A DNA stretch of 64,000 nucleotides from Lentinus brumalis (taxonomy: Eukaryota > Basidiomycota > Agaricomycetes > Polyporales > Polyporaceae). Shown here in pieces: positions 52,542 through 63,035 of the stretch. The stretch is from positions 1-64,000 of the forward strand of contig MARA01000030.1 in NCBI GenBank assembly GCA_001792895.1. Reading direction: 5' to 3'. Both the position numbers and the translations under genes were made by a program. The notes under the pieces were generated by a model. That model was not told the origin of the DNA, did not search any database, and saw only the letters and a list, made by a program, of their open reading frames with translations. Within the stretch, counting starts at the first letter, position 1. The number at the start of each line of letters is the position of its first letter.

Positions 52542-53750
52542 ATTCCAGTCGTCGTAGTGATACTCTGTCAGTAATTCGCAGCCGCTGTCCGATATCAGTG
52601 CCTCGTCAATCATGTACGCCTCGGATACTTCGTCCGGATGTTGTGACAGTACGCGACGCGACGCGTGACAGGACGCGACAGGCTCGGGCGTCTTACCGTC
52701 CCTGCGTTGTGCTTTCTATCCACGACGGTGAACACTGAATCTCAACTCCTGGTCTTGACCTTTTCCCTCACGCTGTGAAGCAATAGCTGGATCGTCCCAC
52801 TTGGTGTGTATCTTGAACGACCTTACAAGTGGTTCGAAGAGACCCCTGAGGCGGAGGACGCGACTCTAAGGGAAAGTCTCGTAGAACTGGAAGAGAGGAA
52901 CGTCGGTCTGCGGACGCTGGATGTGAATGCGGGCTGTATCGGTGGGCATGAGGTGCGGTGGTCACAGGTGAGTACTACTGCTCTTCAACCGTCTTGAGTG
53001 CACGGCAGACCTCGAGCCCAGCCGGGTACTTCCGGACTGTCCACGCTCAGGCTGGATCTTGTGCTCGATTCACAAGTACGGGATGTCGCTCCCGCAGTAC
53101 AAACAAGTGGGGCTTTGAGTTGTGCATAATTGCACACAGTCACTGGGTCAGAGAGGGCGTGTCATGTCGCGACTTCGCCATGAGTTGATTGTCCGATCGG
53201 AGACACCGTCGACAGTGACGATGACTCAGACCATGTGGTCGCCCGCTTGTCTAACTAAGTACTGGCACGCCGCCGCACGCCCTAGCACATACTTGAGCTG
53301 CACGAGCATCGACTTGCAATCGCTTGCTTGATAAACCATGCCGAGATTGCGGTCAAGAGAGGAGAGGACGTCGGAAATCAAAATCTGCACCTATTGAAGG
53401 CGGCCAGGTTCACCATCGCCATCTTGTGACACATACGCCTCGTATCCCGTCTATCTGAAGAATGTCATCATCTTGCTGCCGTGTCGTGCGTGTCTGCTCG
53501 GCAGGTGATTCGCCAGCTATGAGGTGCCCGGGAGTCCGTTAACACCGGTGAGTCTACTTAACACTGTCCAGTGTTATACTTATCTGTCGCTGAGTCGCAG
53601 TCCGTCCAGTGATGGTTTTCAGAAGTACATGTAGCGGTTGAGATACATTCATTCCGATGCCAGGCTACTGGGCCCTGGCACATATCCCGACCGGTGAAGG
53701 TGCCCAGTGTCGTGCATCGTCATTGCTGGAGTGTAAGTCGTCGAGCTGCG
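52542..53750. other. Intergenic with one possible exon relic
   Basis: At 52803-52970 a plus-strand frame reads VYLERPYKWFEETPEAEDAT and ESLVELEERNVGLRTLDVNA and ends at a CAG/GTGAGT donor, so it may be an exon remnant, but no partner exon was found. The rest shows no coding signal. Confidence 0.4.
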
Positions 53751-53754
53751 TGGG

Positions 53755-53760
53755 TATAAA
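53755..53760 (+). promoter_or_regulatory. TATA box of the short-chain dehydrogenase gene
   Basis: TATAAA lies 73 bp upstream of the ATG at 53833 in a pyrimidine-poor leader, a usual distance for a fungal core promoter. Confidence 0.55.
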
Positions 53761-53832
53761 GCCTGAAGCGTGCCCGTCAACGTCCTGCATCGAACTCACA
53801 TCTTTTATTCAGCATCAGACCAACCGCATAAC

Positions 53833-54931
53833 ATGTCTTCGGACTCTCGTGTCTGGCTCAGTACGTTTTCTTTCGTCTCGCCTGTCAACGTACTACATTC
53901 GACTGACCCCCGCCTCGACAGTCACTGGAGCTTCCTCAGGCATTGGCCTAGCCACAGTCCAAGAGGTACTAGCGATCGGAGAGCGCGTCGCGGCCACAAC
54001 GCGCAACGCCTCCAGCCCCTCCGCTGCCGATCTCACCTCCCTGGCCGCGTCGCATCCGTCTCAGCTGCTTATCGTGAACTACGACCCCGGCGACGCATCC
54101 TACCCAGCATCCACTCTTCTCTCGCAAGTAACTTCACGTTTTGGCAGGCTCGACGTCGTGGTGAACAACGCCGGGTACGCGGTCAGCGGTGTTGTCGAGG
54201 GCGTGAGTGACGAGGAAGCCCGCAAGCAGATCGAGGTCAACTTCTGGGCCCCTGTCAAGATCAGCCGCGAGGCCGTGCGCTGGTTCCGAGAGAACAACCC
54301 GCCTCGGCAAGGAGGGCGAGTTCTGAACGTCTCGTCGTGCGGCGGGTTCATCTCCAACCCGACACTCGCGTACTACTCTGCGAGCAAGTTTGGTACGTCC
54401 GTGTATCTTGCTCTCCGTCGCCTTGGATGTCTTACCAGCGTTCGCGACAGCACTCGAAGGCTTCTCTGAAGGCTTGAACAAGGAGATGGATCCTTCCTGG
54501 AACATCAAGGTCGTCGCCATTCAGCCAGGCGGCGTGCGCACGCGTTGGGCGAACGGCAACATGCTCGACCTGCCCTTCCCGCCCGCCTACGCGGACCCTG
54601 CGGCCCTGCCGACGCGCTTCCGCGAGATGACGAAGAACAAAGTACCCATGAACGACCCGAACAAAGGTACGCACGTCGCTTTCGCCGCTGTCTATCTGCA
54701 ACAGCTACTCAGCGCATTTTGGTCATAGTCGGGAAGGCCCTTATTGCGATCTCGAAGGCGGCGAACCCGCCGCTGCGCCTCCCGCTTGGTGCAGACTCAC
54801 GCTACGTGATACAGGGCAAAATTGCTGCGATCCAGAAGGAGTTGGAGGAGTGGAAGGAACTCGAGATGTCTGTCGTCGCGGACGACGCCGACCCGCATTT
54901 CTTTGAAAAGCTCAGCGGCATAGTGATGTAG
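53833..54931 (+). CDS. Short-chain dehydrogenase/reductase
   Basis: Classical SDR, an NAD(P)(H)-dependent oxidoreductase of unknown substrate. Exons: 53833-53860, 53922-54392, 54451-54666, 54729-54931, with introns of 58-62 nt. After a very short N-terminus comes the cofactor-binding TGASSGIG, then NNAGYAVSG, the catalytic Ser in VLNVSSCGGF and the YYSASKF motif with catalytic Tyr and Lys. The C-terminal part has VVAIQPGGVRTRW and LPLGADSRYVIQGK, typical of the subgroup that acts on hydrophobic or hydroxyl-bearing small molecules. TTR follows the second strand of the Rossmann fold, which hints at NADP preference. About 305 residues, normal for the family. No signal peptide, so probably cytosolic. 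Neighbours give no pathway clue. Confidence 0.92.
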
Positions 54932-55215
54932 AATACTGTGAGTTAGGAAGCTCCGTGGACCTCAAGTCGCGCCACCACAGCGCGGTGTGACTGTATAGTA
55001 CGCGACGCGTCGTGTGACGACACGCGTCGAGGGAGCCATTTGGGCGTCTGGTCGCCCAGCTCTTACCTTTGCTGCATTATGATCGTCCGCTTTCCTTTCC
55101 GCTCAATATGCCTGCTTTGCTTTTGAAGATACTGACTGAAGCTGGGGCTCAACATCACAAAATGACTCTACGTTGCGTCAAAGGAAGTCCAGGTCGCATC
55201 CGACTGTGAATTGGA

Positions 55216-55323
55216 ATGAAGCCAATTGGAGAGGATGAAAGTGATGGAAGTGAATATGTTCCGCCCGTTGGGTATGATGATGAGGACGACGATAGCACGT
55301 CCTGGATCTCGGACACTGACTAG
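55216..55323 (+). pseudogene. Relic of an acidic C-terminal exon
   Basis: A short frame reads MKPIGEDESDGSEYVPP, then VGYDDEDDDSTSW and ISDTD with TAG. It is like the acidic tails of the F-box-like genes in this window (DSEPDYVPSN, SDDGSEVTS) and has no upstream partner. Most likely a leftover of a lost copy; evidence is composition and one short motif only. Confidence 0.3.
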
Positions 55324-55608
55324 GCTATGAGCTCAGAGTAGGAGGCTGTAGGAGGATTGGGACGACGCAGACTCGGAATTGGAGGGATCCCATGTGACCG
55401 TGTCTAGTACGTAAGCCCTATTTACTTACTCGCACAATGCTACCACTGCCGTCATGCCTCTGTCTTCCCTTCTTCTCTCCGGCCGTGAGCCGTGCGTGAA
55501 CGGCACGCAAAACGGGGCACTACTGCGGTCTGTGAGAGAGCTGTTCCTTGTCATCGACGTCCACACGGGTAACCCAGCTCATACAGTACTCTGATACCAG
55601 GCCTCGAC

Positions 55609-58039
55609 ATGCAACTCCGGACCGCCCTTCGAACGATCGCGGAGAAACCCTTACGAGCAACTCCTGCTCTGCGACGCACGGCTGTACTGGGATTGCGCTG
55701 GAACAGCTCCCAGACCAGCACTCCGGCCTCAAGCGACGCTCCCCGCGGCTCCCAATCCAAAGGCTCCAATGCGGCACTCGCCTTCACCGTTGGCTCTCTG
55801 TTCAGTGGCGCGATTGGCTACTACGTCGCATCTCACTCGGGCGGGGAACCCGAACGCAACAGAGCGAGTGCGGAACTAAACACCCAGTATGGCTCTCCAG
55901 AGGACTTCAGGAAGGCCATCGAGGAGTTGCGACCATTGTTCCCGGATGAGGATGCCGTCACCACGGATGTTGAGGATGTAGAGGCACACGGGTACTCGGA
56001 GAACGACTATCATCCGGGTGAGTAGTACGCACTAAGCCTTCGGGAGGTCGTGCTGCTGCGGAGTAGGCGATCGCGGTGCTAACCCAGTATGCATAGGCTC
56101 ACAGCCGACCGTGGTCGTGTACCCAACGTCCACGGATGACGTGGTAAAAATCGTCAAGACGGCCGTCAAGTACAGGATGCCTGTCATTCCGTACTCTGGT
56201 GCTACGAGCGTCGAGGGAAACTTTAGGGCGGTGCGTTGATATAGATCCCTGCATATTGAGTCCCTCTTTTGAACGAGTGTCTGTGCAGCCGTCAGTAGGC
56301 GGCATCTGCGTGGACATGTCCAGGATGGACAAGATCATCGCTATACATGGTACGCGACACGCCCGGACACTCTGAGCTGGTCTCACGATGCCGGTTGCAG
56401 AGCAAGACTCGGACGTCATTTGTCAGCCCGGTATTGGGTGGATGGAGCTGAATGATATCCTCAAGCAGAAAGGTACGTTCGATTCGAAGGTCTCAGGAAT
56501 GCTCGCTCACCAGTGTTTGCTGCAGGAATTCCTTTATTCTTCCCGGTAGGGCGCTATGCCAGGAACTGTCGACCTTGTCTGATGTGGTCATACGTAGCTC
56601 GACCCAGGTCCGGGTGCGACTATAGGTGGCATGCTCAGTACAGGCTGCTCCGGAAGTATGTCCCTGACCCGTTAACGTCCTGCGTATGAGCTGACACTCT
56701 CACAGCAAACGCAGTGAGATACGGGACCGCAAGAGCCGAGTGGTTCTTGAACGCGGTAAGCCTCTTGCTCAGCTCCTGCTCCTCCATCGCCATGACTCAC
56801 TCCTTGCAGACAGTCGTGCTACCCTCGGGCGAGGTCATCAAGACCCGCAGACGGGCTCGCAAGTCGTCAGCTGGCTTCGACACGACCAAATTGTTCATCG
56901 GCGCCGAGGGCACCCTTGGGATCGTCACCGAAGGTATGTACTATCGCTTGTCTCCGATGTCGTTCGTCTAACTAACACGCTCTCCAGTCACGATACGCCT
57001 AGCGCCTCGCCTTCCCACGACCGTTGCAGTCGTGCAGTTCCCTGATGTTCGCAAGGCGACCGAAGCCGTCAGCGAGATCATCAACTCTGGCGTCGGCATC
57101 CGTGAGTTCCTCGCCCGCCTTCCACAGTGCTCTTCATCGCGTCGCTGGCATCTAACTTCAAGCTTCGGCAGAATGCGTTGAGCTTTGCGACGACCAGTTT
57201 ATGAAAGCCACGAACCTCAATGGCCAGTCCAGCCGGAAATGGCCCGAGCAGGACAGCCTCTTCTTCAAGTTCCAAGGCCCGACCCCCCGCGCACTCCAGG
57301 AGACGGCAGACATCGTAAAGAAAATCACGCAGAAGCACGGCGGGACGGGGTTTACGCTCGCCAGGAGCGACAAGGAGGCGGCGGATCTCTGGCAGGATAG
57401 GAAGAACGCGCTGTGGTCGAGCATGGCGCTCATCCCGGGGGCGCGGGCGTGGAGCACAGACGTTTGGTGAGTGCGTTCATCAGTACAACTCCTGCCACGA
57501 ACGAGAAGGGTAGAGTCTGACGCGTGATGTGTAGCGTCCCTCCTTCCCGCCTACCGGACCTCGTCTATGGTACGAAGGAAGACCTCGAGGCGCACGGCAT
57601 CCCGTTCACGATCGTCGGGCACGTCGGAGACGGTGCGTTCATGACACCCTCTCTTCGCGCTGCCTGGTCTCACACACGCCGACTCAGGTAACTTCCACGC
57701 GCTCCTACTGTTCACGAACGACGAGGAGCTCGAGCGCGCACGTGCCGCCGTCGGACGCATGATCCACCGCGCGCTCGCGCTCGACGGGACGTGCACGGGC
57801 GAGCACGGTGTTGGGATCGGGAAGCGCGACTACCTGCGCGAGGAGCTCGGGGCGGGCACGGTTGCGCTCATGAAGACGATCAAGAAGGCGATCGACCCGT
57901 TGAACCTGTTCAACCCCGGGAAGGTCAGTCTCGCGGTCTGCCTTGCTGGTGCTTGCGCTGACGTGGTGTGCACTAGGTCTATCCGGACGAGGGGAAGCCG
58001 GAGGAGGTGAAGAAGGCGGATTTGGTGCCGCATGCGTAA
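55609..58039 (+). CDS. DLD1: D-lactate dehydrogenase (cytochrome), mitochondrial
   Basis: FAD enzyme that oxidises D-lactate to pyruvate and passes electrons to cytochrome c. Thirteen exons: 55609-56017, 56097-56230, 56289-56349, 56401-56472, 56526-56545, 56598-56655, 56706-56755, 56810-56933, 56998-57101, 57172-57466, 57535-57632, 57688-57923, 57977-58039. The N-terminus is an Arg/Ser-rich mitochondrial presequence ([20 protein letters not shown]) followed by a membrane helix ([18 protein letters not shown]). The FAD domain (FAD_binding_4) has [48 protein letters not shown] and [14 protein letters not shown]. The C-terminal FAD-oxidase domain has [15 protein letters not shown] and [17 protein letters not shown], then [16 protein letters not shown]. 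All joins keep frame and the family length is as expected. The protein probably sits in the inner membrane facing the intermembrane space, as in yeast. Confidence 0.94.
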
Positions 58040-59098
58040 ACTAGGTCCGGGAGGTTCTGTTGAGCATTTGGCTACTCCTGTGGCATCTTTACACCACGAA
58101 TGCCTCACGGACCGGGCATCGCTGGTTGGACAGTGCAGTGCACGGGCTAGTACGACGATCTGCAGGGACTACAAGATAGCGACCGAGTGGGACTCCCCGA
58201 TGACAACTACGCGTTCGACATCGCTCAAACGCTCCATGTATCACCTTCGACTACCTCTACACAGCGCTGGGGACTCAGTAACTTGGTGGGATGGCAGTAG
58301 GGCAGGCAGACTTCTACTCGTCCACGTCCGGTAATCATCATGCCAATCAAGAGAATCGGACACTGACCTCAGGCGGCACCTTGATTGACGACGCATGAAG
58401 TATCTGCATGAGCAGACCTTTGAAAATGTGCTGCTCCTTAGTGCAACGACGGATTATTGCCCTCAAGGGCTGCAAGTCTTGCGTGGCATCGGCCACGATT
58501 TGCTGGACCACTCGCCTGTTCTCGATCAACTGATCCAGGAATTCCTGTTCGGGGAACCGCTCGAATTCAGGTTCTTTAGGAGCACTGTGCGTTCCGAGAT
58601 CCGCTACTTCTGCTGTTATCGAAGAGCGGCACAGCGGAGAGGGGAGGCGGCGAATGCCAGCGGCGTCGTGGTCGAGGGGACTTCTCTCGACACAGATGAA
58701 GAGGGATGGCCCGGGCGATTTCGACGTCATAGCTCATGTAATGCATTGGACGCCACTTGATGAGGATGCCTGGGCGGTGGGCCGCGGACGGTGGAGGGGC
58801 AGAGGGGTTGAACGTTGAACTTCAGAACTGCCCACGTCCTGAGTCACATCCTGGATCCAGTAATCTGGCCACTTGCGCTTTTGCACCATATATGAATGAG
58901 GCTTTGTATCTGAATTTGGACGTTGTGTCTTTCGGACGATGTGTATGGTCGCGCAAGAAAGAAAGCTCGAAAGCATCCATGGCGTTCAAGAACTTGGAAC
59001 AACGCGTGTCACGGCGTGACACGCCCCGCTAAATTTGAGGCCGCGCGGCTCTCTGCGGCTTGACTTCCGGCCATTCTCTAGCGGTCTCTTCGCGAGTC

Positions 59099-61102
59099 AT
59101 GTCAACCTCCTCAAGGCGGTCAACTCCGTCAAGACGTTCCAGCCATCCCGCGGAATCGAGCATCGAGGAGTTTGCGAATCGACCACTCGCTGACATCCCG
59201 GAGGAGATCTTCAAACTCCGGGAGTTATCTACGAGTCTTCGGCGGAGAAATGACGAGCTGAACGATACAAACCATGTGTCTATGAGGCACAACTGCCAGC
59301 TTGCTGAGACGAACGTACGCCTCGCAACGACCGTTGCGCGACAGGACGCGGCCTTGCAGGCGCAGGTCGGTATCTTCCTCAGGATGAATCCATAGCAGTA
59401 CTCACATCTCTCTACAGAAATTGTCACGACCTGCTCTCTCTCTTCCGCACGAGCTTCTCATGATCATCTTTCGTTATGCTCTGCCTCCACCCTACCAGCA
59501 CGACCCGTCGGTAGCCGTTGGTCCACGGAACTCCTGGCTCGAGTCTATCCGAACGAAGAAGGCCTGTGCTCTCGTTTGCAGAGGATGGACAGCCCCTGCT
59601 GCGGAGGTTCTTTACCAGGACGTGGTGTTCAGGCGCATGGGCCAGATTTGCGCTCTTGCGGACACCTTTGGCGCCGCGAACAGCTTCCAGACACCGGGAC
59701 GCGCCCTCTCTGGACTCGTTCGGTCCATTCGGATGGACTCTTGCGTCATATGGGCTCCGTGTGCAAAGGTCGTTCGCGAGGACCTCGAGCTAGTTCTCCG
59801 CCAATGCACGCGACTACGCTCGTTTTCCTTCCATCCCCATCCCAGCTTTCCGGTATTCACCTGGCCATCCATCCTGCGGAGCGATTGGGGTTTCAACCCG
59901 AGCTGGGTATTAGATCCGACTCCCGGCGCTGTCGGTGGGTTGCTCGTTGAGCGGCTTGTCACTGGCTTGCAGTCCCTTGACCTCGACCTCCGGGTCCCTC
60001 TGAGCGAAAGCTCTTTCGGTTCGATGATGTTCATGCTCTCTAACGCGGCTCACCTTACCTCCTTGACTCTTCGCCGAGTATCTCACCTTTCTGTCAGCAA
60101 GCGCGAGCTGTTCCCTCACATCGTCCTTCCCCAGCTCACAAAGCTGAGAATACACCTCGGACACGAAGTATTGTCCGAATATGTCAGTACCCGGTGGCAG
60201 ATGCCGAAGCTGACCTCGCTGATGATGGTCGGTTGCCCGATTGTCCCGATGACGTTCCTCCGAGCCCAAGGTAAAAAGCTCACGTACTTGCACTTTGACG
60301 ACGGCTGGACAGACGGGACTGCAGTGAGACTATTATACGGCGCGAACCTCCTTCCCCGCCTGCACGAGTTATGCCCCGTGCTCGAGCACCTTGTACTCCG
60401 CATTACGGAGGGTGACTACCCCGCGCTGTACGTCAATTCACCGACACTTCGCTACTTGGACATCACATCGGGACTTGGTTCACGATTGAGCAATATAGGA
60501 CCCTCGGCCTCGCTCCAAATTCGGTTGTCCCGAACTTGCAGAATGTGCGGCTCGTCATGATGCCCAAGAGCACCCCATACTTTCCGCAGATATGCCACCC
60601 GTCCCTCCTCCTCCCTAACGGCACTGGGCCGTTCACCGACTTCTCCCATGTCCCGCTTCCCCCCGACGACGACGCCACGTCGGATGGTGAGAGCACGTCG
60701 GACGAAGATCACGCGGGCAATCAGGACGCGGCGAAAAAGAACGAAGCCGACTGTCTCGAGTTCACCACGGGCGGCATCGTGTACGATTTCCCTCTTGCAC
60801 GCTTGCGCCAAAAGTCATGGCTCGTCACGCACGACCCGCAGCTGCACGGATATCCACGCTTTCTTCCCGCGTCCCACCCGCTCTTAGACGACTCTGAGCC
60901 TGATTACGTCCCGTCGAACGAAGCCACGGCTTCTCAAGATGAGGCTTCAGAAGACGACTCGTGTTCCGAGTCTGACCTGAGTAGCGGGGAGGAAGAGTCG
61001 GATCTGGAGATGGACATCTCGAATACGGACGGACCGTACGATCGCGACACGGTGCTGAGGATGTTCCGTGCTGGCCTGGAAAGTGACTATCTCTTCGACT
61101 AG
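59099..61102 (+). CDS. Coiled-coil F-box-like leucine-rich protein
   Basis: Exon 1 (59099-59365) codes for a Ser/Arg-rich start and a helical part (IPEEIFKLRELSTSLRRRND). Exon 2 from 59418 opens with an F-box-like LSLPHELLMIIFRYALPPPY, then KACALVCRGWTAPAAEVLYQ, SIRMDSCVIWAPCAKVVRED and leucine-rich strands. The C-terminal part has DPQLHGYPRFLPA, a Ser/Asp/Glu-rich stretch and the closing PYDRDTVLRMFRAGLESDYL. It is the best-preserved of three copies (27624, 50670 and here). One frame break near 60465-60472, in a GGG run, separates RYLDITSG from WFTIEQYRTLGLAPNSVVPN; one extra G restores the frame, so assembly error is likely. Expected role: substrate receptor for a ubiquitin ligase, inferred from the F-box-like start plus LRR-like layout. 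The family's conserved C-terminal RDTVLxMFRAGL motif has no function known to me. Confidence 0.72.
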
Positions 61103-61264
61103 AAGCAGGTGCGCTGGAGTCCTATACGTGTGTGTATCTACGGCGAATCTGATACTGCAACATATCGTTAGATAGCAACCTCAGCATTACGATATGAGGA
61201 TCTCTCGTCACTGAAGGCTTGCTGCTGTTAGGGACAGCCTCGTTTGGGGCCTCCATTACGCGTA

Positions 61265-62953
61265 TCATTGGTTCTTTTCCTCTCCCCAATCATCATCGTT
61301 GACATCCCAGTATGTCCTGCGTTTCCGGATCGAAAGGTGAGTCATAAATTCGGAAACCAACCGCGCAACCGTGACGTCGAGACTCACGGCGGGAGATCCA
61401 AAACCTTCGCATGAGACGCGCTTGGTACGGCTTCGTTTGAAAGCTGTCTCGGAACAGACGTGACGATACCCGACGTCACCTTGACCGGGATTTCTAGCCT
61501 GATGTTGTTCCCTATCCCGGGGAAGCGAACCGTGAGGGCGAGCATGTACTGAATGAATTGGCTTCTCAGCCATACTACTCGCTCGCAAATATGGGGATGA
61601 GAGGCACACCTCGCACTGAATGTTCTGCACTCCGAACGTCGGCGGGCACCTCAGCGTAAACACCGAGTGGAACGACGCGCGCTGGATCCATACTCCCTTC
61701 GCTTCTTCGCCTTTCTCGTTGGCGCTGTGACTCCGGCTCCCGCTTCCACTCGCGTTCTCTGCTCCTGGGCGTTGCTTCTCACGTCCGTGCTGCTGCGTCC
61801 CCACCGGCACCCATTCCTTTTGTGGGAACTCGCAATCAACTGGTACCCGCTCTCTTTCCTTTTCCTTCCCACCCAGAAATGTCGCGATATCCTTCGTCGA
61901 AATGCTCCCCTGTATCTCAGCTCTCATATGTAGTCTCCTCCGTAGCCTGAAGTCGATCTCGTGTGGCGATGGCGGAACAGGCGGGAAGATCGGCCTCGAT
62001 GACTCTCCAACCTTGGCACGAGTTTGAGGCGGCGTGGTGGTCTCTACGTGAACAGTGTACGGGATCGCGGAGAAGAGCGGCAGGACTGAGATGTCCGGAA
62101 GAGAGAGCTGTGCAACGTTGAGTGAGCTCTTTTGCCTCCCGAGCCGAATCGCTGGTCTTACCTCGACCTTCACCTTCGCATACTCTCCCCACAATCCCTT
62201 CCGTATCCTCTCCTCCCTCTCGTGCGTTTTCCACCGCCTCACTTCGCGTTCAGCGTCCTCCCGGATCTTCGCACCGATCTCGTCCTTCGGGAGCACCGCG
62301 ATCGGGATGTAGTACTTCTTGTTGAAGTTCAGTACACCCTTTCTCACACCGACCGCACTGAGCGCATATCGAACGGCCGCGGACTCTTCGGGCGTATCGT
62401 GCCGGAACGACGGAGGTAGGGCATCCGGGAGCTTGAAGCTGAACGGGACCCGCAAAGTGTCAGAGCCTGCGGGCGGGTACGCGCCGCCCCGCCTCCAGAG
62501 GGAAAGATTTATGTGGACGAGGCGGATTTCCTCCCGGTGTACAGTCCTCAGATTGTTCCGATAGATGTAGCTGAAAGAGAAAGTCAGTGTCCGCGTCTGA
62601 GAGAGAGACGGATGCTGAACGTACGTCTCGGAGCTTCCGTAAAGGCGGACTCGGATTTCTTCCACGCTCTGCTCCCGTAGCTGCCTGAAGTCCATCTCGA
62701 CCTCTCCATCGACCGTGCTCCCCGCAGCATATACTAAAGGCGGAGTATGAATGACAAAAGGGGATGGACTGGACGACGAAACCAGCCTCGAGAACATGGT
62801 AGATGGATGAACGCGCAAGACGGCGGATGAACTGGCCTCCGATGCCTTCATATAGCCACGGTTGCACAGCCTCACGCCTCTCAGGGCCAGAAACGCACCT
62901 GCAGGCTCCGGTTCTCTCACCAACTCAGGAAGCGTAGTCTGATGTGATCTCAC
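61265..62953 (-). CDS. Arrestin-like protein (copy 1)
   Basis: Exons from the start: 62953-62625, 62570-62162, 62107-61611, 61549-61388, 61316-61265. The arrestin-like N domain opens PPLVYAAGSTVDGEVEMDFR, with EIRVRLYGSSETY, EEIRLVHINLSLWRRG and AYPPAGSDTLRVPFSFKLPD. The middle has GVLNFNKKYYIPIAVLPKDE and a charged helix. The C-terminal half reads LSLPDISVLPLFSAIPYTVH, then WIQRASFHSVFTLRCPP, YMLALTVRFPGIGNNIRLEI and YWDVNDDDW at the end. Alpha-arrestins guide membrane transporters to ubiquitin-dependent endocytosis; no clear PPxY motif is visible, so coupling to a NEDD4-type ligase is unproven. Introns are 54, 54, 61 and 71 nt. The neighbouring gene is a tandem paralogue with the same intron positions where both can be read. 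The start at 62953 could be replaced by a later Met at MFSRLVSS. Confidence 0.85.
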   Translation of the reverse strand: MRSHQTTLPELVREPEPAGAFLALRGVRLCNRGYMKASEASSSAVLRVHPSTMFSRLVSSSSPSPFVIHTPPLVYAAGSTVDGEVEMDFRQLREQSVEEIRVRLYGSSETYVQHPSLSQTRTLTFSFSYIYRNNLRTVHREEIRLVHINLSLWRRGGAYPPAGSDTLRVPFSFKLPDALPPSFRHDTPEESAAVRYALSAVGVRKGVLNFNKKYYIPIAVLPKDEIGAKIREDAEREVRRWKTHEREERIRKGLWGEYAKVKVEVRPAIRLGRQKSSLNVAQLSLPDISVLPLFSAIPYTVHVETTTPPQTRAKVGESSRPIFPPVPPSPHEIDFRLRRRLHMRAEIQGSISTKDIATFLGGKEKERERVPVDCEFPQKEWVPVGTQQHGREKQRPGAENASGSGSRSHSANEKGEEAKGVWIQRASFHSVFTLRCPPTFGVQNIQCEVCLSSPYLRASSMAEKPIHSVHARPHGSLPRDREQHQARNPGQGDVGYRHVCSETAFKRSRTKRVSCEGFGSPAVSLDVTVARLVSEFMTHLSIRKRRTYWDVNDDDWGEEKNQ

Positions 62954-63035
62954 AACATTGGAGACTTAGCTGTTCAGTGTTCGCTACTCGATGAGTGAAC
63001 ATACCGAAGCGCAGGTAGGTCAGATGTCCGGTCCT

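Noticed and set aside
58347..58730. Minus-strand 127-aa ORF between DLD1 and the F-box-like gene
   Set aside because: Helical-looking (FERFPEQEFLDQLIENRRVV) but alone, without introns, paralogue or promoter; not enough to call a gene.
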